Shown here: positions 1 through 8,256 of the stretch, in pieces | How the letters are laid out: each line of letters starts with the position of its first letter | Position numbering within the stretch: the stretch's first letter is position 1 | Origin: Deltaproteobacteria bacterium | Lineage (GTDB): Bacteria; Myxococcota_A; UBA9160; UBA4427 | DNA length: 64,000 nt | Direction of reading: 5' to 3' | Assembly (NCBI GenBank): GCA_029261855.1 | Contig: JAJDAN010000054.1 | Span: 62,001-126,000 of the forward strand | The notes under the pieces: generated by a model | The model's input: only the letters and a program-made list of their open reading frames with translations | What the model was told of the DNA's origin: nothing | Databases searched by the model: none | Made by a program: the position numbers and the translations under genes

Positions 1-224
1 CTCGTGCGGAAATTCTCCAGTGAGCGCACCTGGACCCGAGCGTCCACGCGTTCGTGAAGCACGCCGCCGTCTTCGGCCGTCAGCAGGTCCACGCGATGTC
101 CCCGCTCGACGAACGCATTCGCGAGCGTGACCATCTTGCGTTGCGCGCCACCTCCAGTGAGGTTGGAGATGAAGAGCGCAATATGCGCTGCGGGGCGAGC
201 TTGCGCCGGCACGCGGCGTACCAT
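1..224 (-). CDS. Family 4 glycosyltransferase, N-terminal part (runs off the window)
   Basis: Only the first 74 codons lie in the window; the gene continues past base 1. Reading from the ATG at 224, the protein has a short basic leader and then the glycine-rich N-terminal strand-loop of GT4 (GT-B fold) enzymes: HIALFISNL, GGGAQR at about residues 24-29, then ANAFVERGHRVDLL. The same arrangement occurs in the intact GT4 at 1439-2674 of this window, so the two are paralogues. GT4 enzymes move a sugar from a nucleotide-sugar to a lipid-linked or polysaccharide acceptor at the cytoplasmic face of the membrane. The start codon lies only 15 bp from that of the divergent SGNH gene. The donor sugar cannot be read from the sequence. 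Confidence 0.85.
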   Translation of the reverse strand, partial: MVRRVPAQARPAAHIALFISNLTGGGAQRKMVTLANAFVERGHRVDLLTAEDGGVLHERVDARVQVRSLENFRT

Positions 225-239
225 ACCTGTACTCGCCCC

Positions 240-1442
240 ATGAAGCCGGCCCTCTTCCGCGTCTTGCTGCTCGTCCTGTCGGCGGCCTTCTCCATCTCGC
301 TGATGGAATGTGCGCTTCGTCTGCAGACCTATGGCGGCATCACGCCCCTGGCTGGCGAGCACGTCCTGCGCATGCCCCACGAGACACGCGGCTGGACGCT
401 GCGGCCCGGCGACAAGGCGCATCAGCGCAACCTGGATTTCGACGTGACCGTCGAGATCAACGAGCAGGGGCTGCGGGACCGGCCGCACGCCTACGACAAG
501 CCCGCCGGGACCCGGCGCATCGTCGTGCTGGGAGATTCCTTCATGGAGGCCTACCAGGTGGCCCTCGAGGAATCATTGCCACACCGCCTACAGGAGAGCC
601 TCGCGGATCGCGACGTCGAGGTGATCAATCTCGGGGTCGGTGGCTACGGCACGGCCCAGGAGCTGCGCGCCCTGCGCGAGGAGGGTCTGCTCTATGCGCC
701 GGATCTCGTCGTGTTGGCCTTCTTCACCGGCAACGACATCCAGAACAACTCGCGCTCGCTCCAGATCGACACCTTCGGCGCGGAAGACCCCAAGGTCTGG
801 GGACGACCCTACGCCCGGGCTGCCGACGCGAGCGCGCCACTCTCGTGGACGGAGCCGGACGCCGCGCGGATGCGCGCCGCAGCGGAGAAGGCAGAGCGCA
901 AGCGCGCGAGCTGGCTGCGACGCGCCTGGAAGCTCGTGGAGCCGACGGTGCTCGCGAATCGAGTCCAGCAGCTGTTCGCCCGGGCCGCGGCACGGGCAGG
1001 CGCCCCGCCCGCCGACCCGCGCGCACACTTCGGCTGGCCCTTCCTCGAGCACTTCGAGAGCCCCGTCTGGGACGACGCGTGGCTCGTGACACAGCGGCTG
1101 ATCCTCGAGTTGCGGGACGTCAGCCGGGCGGCAGATGCCGACTTCGTCCTCCTGATCGTGCCCGCAAAGCTGCAGGTAGAGGCCGACTTCCGCGAGCTCG
1201 CGCGTGGGCAGTATCCCGGCGTGGCCTTCGACGAGAACCGGATCAATCGCGCGCTCGAGTCCTTCGCGAGTCAGCACGACATCCCGCTGTACGACCCGAC
1301 CGCCGCGCTGGTCGCGCGCAGCGAGCAGGGGGAGCGGGTCTACTACCAGATCGAGGACCACCACTGGAACGCCCTCGGCCACGAGATCGTCACCGCGGGG
1401 CTCGTAGACATGCTGGAACGCGAAGGACTGCTGGCTCGCTAG
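240..1442 (+). CDS. Membrane-anchored SGNH/GDSL-family hydrolase or acyltransferase
   Basis: 400 residues from the ATG at 240. A GTG start at 54 would add 62 residues of unlikely sequence and overlap the divergent gene. Residues 5-22 form a hydrophobic signal anchor. SGNH motifs are present in order: VVLGDS with the catalytic Ser near residue 100, NLGVGGYG (block II Gly), FFTGND (block III Asn), and DHHWNALGH near the C-terminus (catalytic Asp and His). The DxHWN form resembles AlgJ/AlgX-type proteins that O-acetylate or de-acetylate exopolysaccharide, which fits the flanking glycosyltransferases. It probably acts in the periplasm. Whether it is a hydrolase or a transferase, and on what substrate, cannot be read. 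Its stop codon overlaps the stop of the convergent GT4 within GCTAGC. Confidence 0.85.
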   Translation: MKPALFRVLLLVLSAAFSISLMECALRLQTYGGITPLAGEHVLRMPHETRGWTLRPGDKAHQRNLDFDVTVEINEQGLRDRPHAYDKPAGTRRIVVLGDSFMEAYQVALEESLPHRLQESLADRDVEVINLGVGGYGTAQELRALREEGLLYAPDLVVLAFFTGNDIQNNSRSLQIDTFGAEDPKVWGRPYARAADASAPLSWTEPDAARMRAAAEKAERKRASWLRRAWKLVEPTVLANRVQQLFARAAARAGAPPADPRAHFGWPFLEHFESPVWDDAWLVTQRLILELRDVSRAADADFVLLIVPAKLQVEADFRELARGQYPGVAFDENRINRALESFASQHDIPLYDPTAALVARSEQGERVYYQIEDHHWNALGHEIVTAGLVDMLEREGLLAR

Positions 1443-2674
1443 CTGCGCCCTGCCCCGTCCGCGGGCAGCAGCAGCGAGAGATAGCGATCCACCGAACGCT
1501 CGATCGAGTACTCGTCCGCGCGTCGGATCAGCGCTTCGGAGTTCCGCGGGCGATCGAGAGTCCGGTCGATGGCATCGGCCATCGCTTTCGCGTCGCCGAC
1601 GGCCACCAGCTCGCCGAAGCGTCCACCCGCCAGGATCTCGCGCGGCCCACTCGGACAGTCGGTGCTGACCACCGGGCAGCCGCAGGCGAGCGCCTGGATC
1701 AGGACCCCGGGAAGTCCCTCCCAGCGTGACGACAGCACGAACACCGAGGCCGCCGCCATGAAGCGGAACGGGTTCTCGACGAAGCCCGGAAAGCGCACGT
1801 CTTCCTCGATCCCGTGCTTGCGGACTCGCCGCGAGAGCGTCCGCCGCAGCTCGCCCTCTCCCAGCACGACCAGGCGGACACGGCGGCGTGCGCGCAACAA
1901 TGCGAAGGCGTCGACTAGGGTATCGAGACCCTTTTGCCGCTTGAGCTTGCCCGCTGCGAGCACCACCGGGACCGCGTCGTCGTGGAACCAGGGGTCCGAG
2001 ACGGGCTCTGCGGCGAGTTTCTGGATCTCGGGGCCCACCACCGGGTTGTAGGTCGTCGTGATCTTGTCGCGCGGAATGCCGGCCGCCTGGGCGAGATCAT
2101 CGGCAACGCCCTCGGAGACGGCGGCAATTCCATCGGCCCAGGGATAGAAGGCGCTCGCCAGCTTCGGCAGATCGAGGTTTCGACGTCGGACCTGGGCGCG
2201 CTGCGTGACGGTGTTGCGCTCGCTGACGACGAGACGGGTCGGCACGTCTGCGAGGCGACGCGCCCACAGGGCCGCGATGTTCGAGTAGTTGAGGGCCGAC
2301 AGCATGGCGTCGGGGCGCTCGCGCTCGAGGTAGCGAACGAGATCGGGAATGCAGCCGAGCACCCAGTGGGGCACGACGTTGCGGAAGGCCGGTGCCAGCT
2401 TGCGTGCATTGGCGGGGTCGCGCAGCAACATCGGAATCGCGCGGAGTACGCTGCGCTTGCCGAGCTCGACGACGCGTACCGCCTCCGGCACGTCGTCCAG
2501 GAATGCTCCGCGTGCAGTTCCGAGCACTAGGTCGACCCGATGGCCGCGCTCGACGAAACCCCGGGCGAGGCTCACCATCATCCGCTCGGCACCGCCTCCG
2601 CCCTCGAGCGATCGGATGAAGATCGCCAGATGACGGGGCTCGTCCTTCAGCGGCAGAGCTGCCGCGTGCGTCAT
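1439..2674 (-). CDS. Family 4 glycosyltransferase
   Basis: A GT-B fold enzyme of about 411 residues. The N-terminal acceptor domain starts HLAIFIRSLEGGGAERM. The C-terminal domain has VVLAAGKLKRQKGLDTL, VVLGEG and the nucleotide-sugar binding stretch SSRWEGLPGVLIQALACG followed by PVVSTDCPSGPREIL, in which the E-x7-E motif is read as EGLPGVLIQA. These are standard GT4 features; a retaining cytoplasmic glycosyltransferase for polysaccharide or glycolipid synthesis is inferred. I chose the ATG at 2674; a GTG six codons upstream (2692) is possible and is preceded by a G-rich run. It is convergent with the SGNH gene, and the two TAG stops overlap. Donor and acceptor sugars are unknown. Confidence 0.9.
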   Translation of the reverse strand: MTHAAALPLKDEPRHLAIFIRSLEGGGGAERMMVSLARGFVERGHRVDLVLGTARGAFLDDVPEAVRVVELGKRSVLRAIPMLLRDPANARKLAPAFRNVVPHWVLGCIPDLVRYLERERPDAMLSALNYSNIAALWARRLADVPTRLVVSERNTVTQRAQVRRRNLDLPKLASAFYPWADGIAAVSEGVADDLAQAAGIPRDKITTTYNPVVGPEIQKLAAEPVSDPWFHDDAVPVVLAAGKLKRQKGLDTLVDAFALLRARRRVRLVVLGEGELRRTLSRRVRKHGIEEDVRFPGFVENPFRFMAAASVFVLSSRWEGLPGVLIQALACGCPVVSTDCPSGPREILAGGRFGELVAVGDAKAMADAIDRTLDRPRNSEALIRRADEYSIERSVDRYLSLLLPADGAGRS

Positions 2675-2840
2675 CGCAGACTCACGGTTCACTTCCCCCC
2701 GGCGCGGAGTTTACAGCGGGTCCCGGGTGCCGTCCGGAAGTATCCGCTGGCGGCCCGATGTGCCACGGAGGACTCGAGATCCACGGGAGTCGCGACCCGG
2801 ATCGGGACGACCCCACCCGCACGGACGTAGAGCGTCGCAT

Positions 2841-2880
2841 CCGAACGCCGTCGCCCGGCCCCGCCCGAGCCGGCGTTCGG
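2841..2880 (+). repeat. 10-bp perfect inverted repeat with 20-nt spacer
   Basis: CCGAACGCCG at 2841-2850 and its exact reverse complement CGGCGTTCGG at 2871-2880. As RNA this gives a stable stem upstream of the RHS gene; as DNA it could be a regulator site. Function unknown. Confidence 0.5.
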
Positions 2881-2885
2881 TCGAC

Positions 2886-2902
2886 AAGCCGGCCCCCGGC
2901 TT
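2886..2902 (+). repeat. Short GC-rich hairpin in the RHS leader
   Basis: AAGCCGG, loop CCC, CCGGCTT: a perfect 7-bp stem followed a few bases later by a short T run (2908-2910). It resembles a weak terminator or attenuator but lacks a proper U tract. Confidence 0.35.
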
Positions 2903-3012
2903 CACGATTTCCCGTGCTCGCCGCGCGGTCGCAAACGCACGGCAGACCGCGCTCGCGCGGCACGCCATTTGCGAAGCCATGCCAGGACCCGGTCCCGACG
3001 TCCGGAGCCGAC

Positions 3013-6000
3013 ATGAAGAAGAACACGAGCCAGTCCCCTCGCACACGCCGCCTGCGCCGAGGATCGTTCCCCGTGCGGCTCCGCCTACTGGCGGCGCTGC
3101 TCGCCGCGACCCTGTCGCTGCTGGGCTGCCCGCCGGCATCGGCGGGGCTCGGGCCGCGACCGGGCCTGCGAGACTACGCCCGCAACGCCCGCGTACCCCT
3201 TGCGCTGCCCGGCGCCGAGGGCCACGTCGACGTCATCGGGGGCAACCTGCTGCTGCGGCGGGTGGACCTCTCCATCGACACGCGCCTCGGTACCCTCGAG
3301 ATCGGAGCGACCTACAACTCCGCGCTGGACAGTTGGCGCTGGAGCTTCGACCCCCGGTACGGGTCCCATCAATTCACCGACGAGAGCGGGGCCAGCTACG
3401 CGGTGGCCGACGTCTCGGACGGCGAAGCCCTCCCCGGCAGCCACTGGGTGAAGCTCGACGCGCAGCGGATCAAGACGAAGTCGGGGCGCGTCCATCACTT
3501 CGACACGACCCATCGGCTCGTGGCGCTGACCTGGGGGCAGGCCGACTGGCCCCGGCTCGACTTCGTGGGCGCCCCCGTGGCCGGTCGCCAGCGCACCGTC
3601 GCGATCCGACAATGCACCGCCGCCTCGGCCTGTGAAGCGGTCTACGACATCGCCTACGACTCTGCGGGCCGGGTCGTCGCCATCGACGATCGCGCGGGCC
3701 GTCGTGCCGAGTTCTCCTGGGCGAATGGACGTCTCGTCGCCGCTCGCGACGGGCTCGACGTGGCAGAGGGCCGGCCAGGCTGGCGCTACGACTACACGAG
3801 CGACCGGCTGACGACGGTCACCAACGGCGAGGAAGAGCGGACCGAGATCGGCTACGAGGGCGGTCGCGTCATCGAGCTGCGACGCATCGGCGAGGGCGAC
3901 CCCACGGACCGCTTCTTCTACACAGGCGAGATCCAGGGCCTGTATGCCACGCGCCACTGGGACGCCCTCGGGCGCGAGACGGTCTACCGCTACGACGCGG
4001 AACGACGCCTGCACGAGATCTGGAACAGCACCGTCGACGAGTACACCCGCTGGACCTGGACGGGCCTGCGTCCCACGAGCCGCACCGAGCCGGACGGAAC
4101 GACTCACTTCTTCACCTGGTCCGGTGACGATCTCGTGCGGGTCGTACCGCCCAACGGCAACACGCAGGACATCGTCTACGCACCCCAGGGCATCGACCGG
4201 GAGGACTCGAACCAGCGCCCGGTCCTGCAGTCCAGCGACACGCTCGGACTGCTCGAGCAGAACGACTACGACACCGCCGGCAGACGCGTTGCGACCCGCA
4301 ACGGCGAAGGCGACGAGACCCGCTTCGGCTACGACGCGGACGGGAACCTCACGACAGTCACCCGTCCGGACGGCCACACGACGGAGCTGCTCGGCTACCA
4401 GGGCCCGGGGCACCCGACCCTGATCCGGCGCCCGGGGAGCCTGATCCCCGAGCAGCTTCGCCTCTTCGATGATGTCGGGAACCGCATCGAAGGTGCCCCG
4501 GCCGGTCGCAGTGGCGCCGGCGGAATCGGCGAGCGCGGCTTCGACGCCGGTCGCAACATTCGCAGCATCGCCCTCGACTTCGACCAACCCATCGCGATCG
4601 ATGTTCGCAGCGACGGTCGACGGACCCGCATCGCCCGGCCTGGCGGGGACGACCACGAGATGATCTACGACGCTCTCGGCCGCCTCGCCTTGCGACGGGA
4701 ACGGGTCGACGGGGAGTGGCAATCCACTCGCTTCGAGTACGACGCCGTAGACGACCGCACGGCGGTCGAGCGGCCGAACGGCATGCGGCAGGAGTACGCA
4801 TACGACGCTGCCGGCAGGACGGTGCGCGTTCGCAACCTGCGTCACGGCGTGCTCGAGTCCGAGGCGACCTTCCACTACGAAGGCGGCCGACTCGTCTCGA
4901 GCTTCGACTCGGCGCGAGGCGCGGACGAGTTCTACGTCTACGACGCGGCGGGGCAGCTCGCCGCGATCCAGCACGCCGGGGGCGATACCACCACCTACGG
5001 CTACGACCCTCGAGGCCGGCGGGCCGCCCAGGCGTATCTCGATGCGCTGCTCGGGCTGGTCCGCATCGTGCACTTCGAGCACGACGCGAAGGACCGGGTC
5101 GTCGAGATCCGCGACGGTCTCACGACCGTCCTCGAACGCGAGTACACCAACGATCGACTGTCCGAGGTCCGCTACGGCAACGGCGTCGTGCGGCGCTACG
5201 GATACGACCCCGAGAGCGGGGCGCTAGCCTCGACCGAGAGCCGCAACGTGGCCGACGACGTCATCGAGAGCACCTCCGTGGTGCGTGGTCTGCAGTGGCC
5301 CGACGTCCACCTCGAGACCACGACCACGACGACGGGCAACGTGTCCGCCACCCGTCACGAGCGCTACGAGATGTCATCCCTCGCCTACCAGTCGCGCTTC
5401 GTCGACCGGCTCCGCGTGACAGGGTACACGGGCGTCGGCGAGCCCCGGGTGCTCGCCTACGACGGTCGCTCGAATCTCCTCCGCGAAGGAGACGCGGTCT
5501 TCCAGTACAACCAGGAGGGGAATCGGCTGCAGGAGATCGACTTCGGGGGCGGCGGGAACCTCGACTACGCGTACGATCCGGCCGGATTCGTGACCCTGCG
5601 CGGCGGAACCGAGATCACCTGGCACGCCAATGGCCGGATCGCGTCCCACGGCCTCGACCGCTTCGAATGGGACAGTCTCGGCCGACCGCTGTCCCGCACC
5701 GTGAACGGGACCACGTCCCGGGGCGCGTTCGATGGTTCGGTGACCGCGGACGCCGATGGAAACCCGCTCCGTCTCGATCTCGACGAGGTCTCCATCGATC
5801 TGCAGCAAGGCGGCCGGGTCTATCGTCACCTGGACTTCCGCGGCAACGTGAAGTTCACGAGCGATGACGAGGGCGAGGTCCGAAGCCTCTATACCTATTC
5901 TCCCTTCGGACTCGAGGAGGTGCTCGGCGACTCGGACGACGGTGTGCGTTTCGTGATGCGCGCCGAAGCGGGAGAGCTCGTGCTGATGGGGGCGCGGGTC

Positions 6001-6342
6001 TACGACCCCGTGGCGAGCCGTTTCCTGTCGCCGGACCCGATCTTCCAGGTGGTCAACCAGTACGCCTACACCCTCGCCAACCCCATCGAGTTCCAGGACC
6101 GCGACGGAACGAGCCCGACCGACACCCTGGACGCCGAAGCCCGGCAAGCGCTGATCGCCGACGTGATGCAGATGATCGCGCACGCGTTCTTCCTGACGGG
6201 CGCGATCCTGGCGGTCAGTGGGAATCCAATCCTCGGCGCCGCCTTCGTCCTTGCGGGCGCGATCATCGCGTTCGGGGGCGCGATGATCGGAGGCTGTCGA
6301 ATGCCGCGCCGAAGGGAGGAGCTGATCGCGGGCCTCGGCTGA
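3013..6342 (+). CDS. RHS/YD-repeat lipoprotein-like giant surface protein
   Basis: About 1109 residues from the ATG at 3013; an ATG at 2758 would add 85 residues of non-protein-like sequence. An arginine-rich n-region and hydrophobic core end in LSLLGC (Cys39), a plausible lipobox, so surface or outer-membrane anchoring is likely. The rest is a long run of YD-type repeats (YDAxG, YDxxGR patterns such as YDALGRL, YDAAGRT, YDPRGRR). It ends in the RHS core signature ARVYDPVASRFLSPDPIF, then NQYAYTLANPIEF and DRDG. RHS repeats form a hollow shell that can encapsulate a C-terminal toxin. Here only about 76 residues follow the core, and they hold two hydrophobic segments rather than a recognisable toxin domain. 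No obvious immunity gene follows; the next gene is a large unknown lipoprotein 41 bp downstream. Confidence 0.9.
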   Translation: MKKNTSQSPRTRRLRRGSFPVRLRLLAALLAATLSLLGCPPASAGLGPRPGLRDYARNARVPLALPGAEGHVDVIGGNLLLRRVDLSIDTRLGTLEIGATYNSALDSWRWSFDPRYGSHQFTDESGASYAVADVSDGEALPGSHWVKLDAQRIKTKSGRVHHFDTTHRLVALTWGQADWPRLDFVGAPVAGRQRTVAIRQCTAASACEAVYDIAYDSAGRVVAIDDRAGRRAEFSWANGRLVAARDGLDVAEGRPGWRYDYTSDRLTTVTNGEEERTEIGYEGGRVIELRRIGEGDPTDRFFYTGEIQGLYATRHWDALGRETVYRYDAERRLHEIWNSTVDEYTRWTWTGLRPTSRTEPDGTTHFFTWSGDDLVRVVPPNGNTQDIVYAPQGIDREDSNQRPVLQSSDTLGLLEQNDYDTAGRRVATRNGEGDETRFGYDADGNLTTVTRPDGHTTELLGYQGPGHPTLIRRPGSLIPEQLRLFDDVGNRIEGAPAGRSGAGGIGERGFDAGRNIRSIALDFDQPIAIDVRSDGRRTRIARPGGDDHEMIYDALGRLALRRERVDGEWQSTRFEYDAVDDRTAVERPNGMRQEYAYDAAGRTVRVRNLRHGVLESEATFHYEGGRLVSSFDSARGADEFYVYDAAGQLAAIQHAGGDTTTYGYDPRGRRAAQAYLDALLGLVRIVHFEHDAKDRVVEIRDGLTTVLEREYTNDRLSEVRYGNGVVRRYGYDPESGALASTESRNVADDVIESTSVVRGLQWPDVHLETTTTTTGNVSATRHERYEMSSLAYQSRFVDRLRVTGYTGVGEPRVLAYDGRSNLLREGDAVFQYNQEGNRLQEIDFGGGGNLDYAYDPAGFVTLRGGTEITWHANGRIASHGLDRFEWDSLGRPLSRTVNGTTSRGAFDGSVTADADGNPLRLDLDEVSIDLQQGGRVYRHLDFRGNVKFTSDDEGEVRSLYTYSPFGLEEVLGDSDDGVRFVMRAEAGELVLMGARVYDPVASRFLSPDPIFQVVNQYAYTLANPIEFQDRDGTSPTDTLDAEARQALIADVMQMIAHAFFLTGAILAVSGNPILGAAFVLAGAIIAFGGAMIGGCRMPRRREELIAGLG

Positions 6343-6383
6343 ACCCCTCGCTATCCTGCGGCGAGCAGCGTCGGAGGTGGGCC

Positions 6384-8249
6384 ATGGGACGATTCGGGGG
6401 CTTCTGGATCGCCTGCCTCATCGCCGCCGGCCTGCTCGCCTGCAGGACGAGCGCCGCCAGCGGTCTCGCAGAGACACCGGCGTTCGTCGGGACCTGGCAC
6501 GTGCTCGTCCACTACCGGGTCGCGGACGGCCCGCACCCGGACCGTTGGAAGTGGGACGACCGGGTCTGGGTCATCGAACCGTCGGGCGAAGGTTTCGAAT
6601 GGGTCGAGCACGCCATCGTCAATTTCGGAGACCAGACGGGGCGCTTCGAGAATCTGGGCACCCCGCGTGCTCGACGACTCATCGGGGCTTGGGAGCCCAA
6701 CGCGCTCCAGCACCGGGAGATCGCCGAGGGGCTCACCGTCAGCTCGCGGGGGATGCGACGAAAGCACCTCGAGCGAGTGGGCCCCGGTCATTGGCGCAGC
6801 GCCCCGGACGAGAACCCGATCGGACGCAGCGCGAGCGGCATCGGGTACCACGAGGTCTGGTCGATCCAGGAAGAAGACGGACGCGTGGCGTTCTCGATCG
6901 ATTCCCGCTTCGCGGTGTCGGCAGCGTCCGACGACGAGTCCGGTGGGATGACCACCTACGTCGCCAACGAGATGGGGACCAGCCGCTTCCAGGGTCGCTA
7001 CGTCGGCGCAAACCAACGGATGGGCCTCTTTCGCGCGGATCCGACGCGCATCCTGGTGCCCGCGGTGCGCGAGAGGCGTGAGCGGTCACTTCTGTCACGC
7101 ATCTTCCCCAAGGCAGACGATCCCGTGCAGCTCGTCCCCGATCACAACATCAATACCGACGTTCCGCTGCTGATCACCGTCTTGCGGCCGTTCCACTACT
7201 ACCGCGAGCGCCGCCTCACCATCGATTCGACGCCTCCGGGTGCCCAACTGGACATCGCCTACCTGCGGCGCGGCAGCCAGCTGATGTACCACAGCGGGCG
7301 CGCACCCCTCGAGGTCGTGCTGCCGACGCGCCTGCAAAGCTCATCCGCCGACCGCCTGCTGGTGCGCGGATTCCTGCCGGGACACGAACGCAGCCGGCGG
7401 AGCGTGGCCGTCAGCGAGGTCGACGAGAGCCTGCAGCTGACCCTGGCTCCGCTCGAGAACCAGGTGACCGACGTCGCGCACGGCAGCCTCGCCGGTCGCA
7501 GCGTGCTCGAACTGCGAAGCGACCAGATCCCCACCGTCCGGGTCGCCGAAGACGGGGACGGCTGGACGATCGTGTTGGTTCGCACGGGTCTCAGCGAGCT
7601 TCTCACCGAGCAGGTCGCGGCGCTGCGCGACCCGCAGCTGCGTTTCGAGGCGAGGCAGCTGGGAGACGACCTGGTCGTCAGCCTGCGCCGGCAGGGGCCC
7701 GGCCCCCTCGAACTGCGACACCGACTGCTCGGGGATCCGTCACGCAGTGAGTCGCGCACCCGGATCGAAGTCGACGGGCCGGAAGCGCGGCTCCGGGCGG
7801 AGCGACTCCTGGCCGCCGTCGACGGCATGACGACCTGGCCCGACGGCGGCTGCGACGAACTCTACGAAGGAGTGCTGCGTCAGGGGATCTCGGACCGCGG
7901 CTTGTCGGGCCTGCTCGGCCACGACGACCATCCATACCGCGCGACTCTGCGGGCGGCGCTGCGTCAGATGGCGCGCGTGAGCCCGGGTGGCAACCTGCGC
8001 GCGACGAACGGCGACACCCTGACGGCGGCGACGCCCCTCGAGTTCGAGCTGGCGTGGACCCGCAGCGCCGAGGTCGCGGGATACCTGAGCTGGCTCCACG
8101 CATTCTCCCTGCGTGTCGATCCTGCGGATGACGGCGCCCTTCCCTTCCGCAGCCTGGTCGCGCCGGACTGGGGCCCCGACCGCTTCGACGCCCTGCTCGC
8201 CCGCGCGGCGTCCGCACGCGCCGGTTGTGAGGCGCCCGGCGCGAGCTGA
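6384..8249 (+). CDS. Unknown lipoprotein with a PEGA-like segment
   Basis: 621 residues; the start ATG follows a good ribosome binding site (GGAGGTGG at 6373-6380). The signal sequence ends in LLAC (Cys about residue 20), so it is probably a lipoprotein. The N-terminal half (GTWHVLVHYRV..., DRVWVIEPSGEGFEWVEH) looks like a beta-rich domain I cannot assign to a family. Around residues 270-340 the pattern IDSTPPGAQLDIAY...GRAPLEVVLP resembles a PEGA-type surface domain. The C-terminal part is rich in charged residues and also unassigned. It sits 41 bp downstream of the RHS gene on the same strand and may be co-transcribed, suggesting a shared surface role. It is convergent with the sulfatase-like gene, with only 7 bp between stops. 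Confidence 0.75.
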   Translation: MGRFGGFWIACLIAAGLLACRTSAASGLAETPAFVGTWHVLVHYRVADGPHPDRWKWDDRVWVIEPSGEGFEWVEHAIVNFGDQTGRFENLGTPRARRLIGAWEPNALQHREIAEGLTVSSRGMRRKHLERVGPGHWRSAPDENPIGRSASGIGYHEVWSIQEEDGRVAFSIDSRFAVSAASDDESGGMTTYVANEMGTSRFQGRYVGANQRMGLFRADPTRILVPAVRERRERSLLSRIFPKADDPVQLVPDHNINTDVPLLITVLRPFHYYRERRLTIDSTPPGAQLDIAYLRRGSQLMYHSGRAPLEVVLPTRLQSSSADRLLVRGFLPGHERSRRSVAVSEVDESLQLTLAPLENQVTDVAHGSLAGRSVLELRSDQIPTVRVAEDGDGWTIVLVRTGLSELLTEQVAALRDPQLRFEARQLGDDLVVSLRRQGPGPLELRHRLLGDPSRSESRTRIEVDGPEARLRAERLLAAVDGMTTWPDGGCDELYEGVLRQGISDRGLSGLLGHDDHPYRATLRAALRQMARVSPGGNLRATNGDTLTAATPLEFELAWTRSAEVAGYLSWLHAFSLRVDPADDGALPFRSLVAPDWGPDRFDALLARAASARAGCEAPGAS

Positions 8250-8256
8250 CGCCCTG

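Larger units (their letters stand above)
2693..3012. other. Intergenic leader of the RHS gene with two inverted repeats
   Basis: 320 bp between the GT4 start and the RHS gene. No protein-like reading frame is convincing. It carries two nested features, listed separately: a 10-bp perfect inverted repeat at 2841-2880 and a compact 7-bp stem at 2886-2902. I see no clear sigma-70 promoter. Confidence 0.5.

Noticed and set aside
2758-3012. ATG at 2758 as the RHS start
   Set aside because: The added 85 residues lack protein-like composition, and the ATG at 3013 is followed by a clear signal sequence and lipobox.
3085-5082. 665-codon open frame opposite the RHS gene
   Set aside because: Shadow frame caused by codon bias; no start signal and no recognisable motif.
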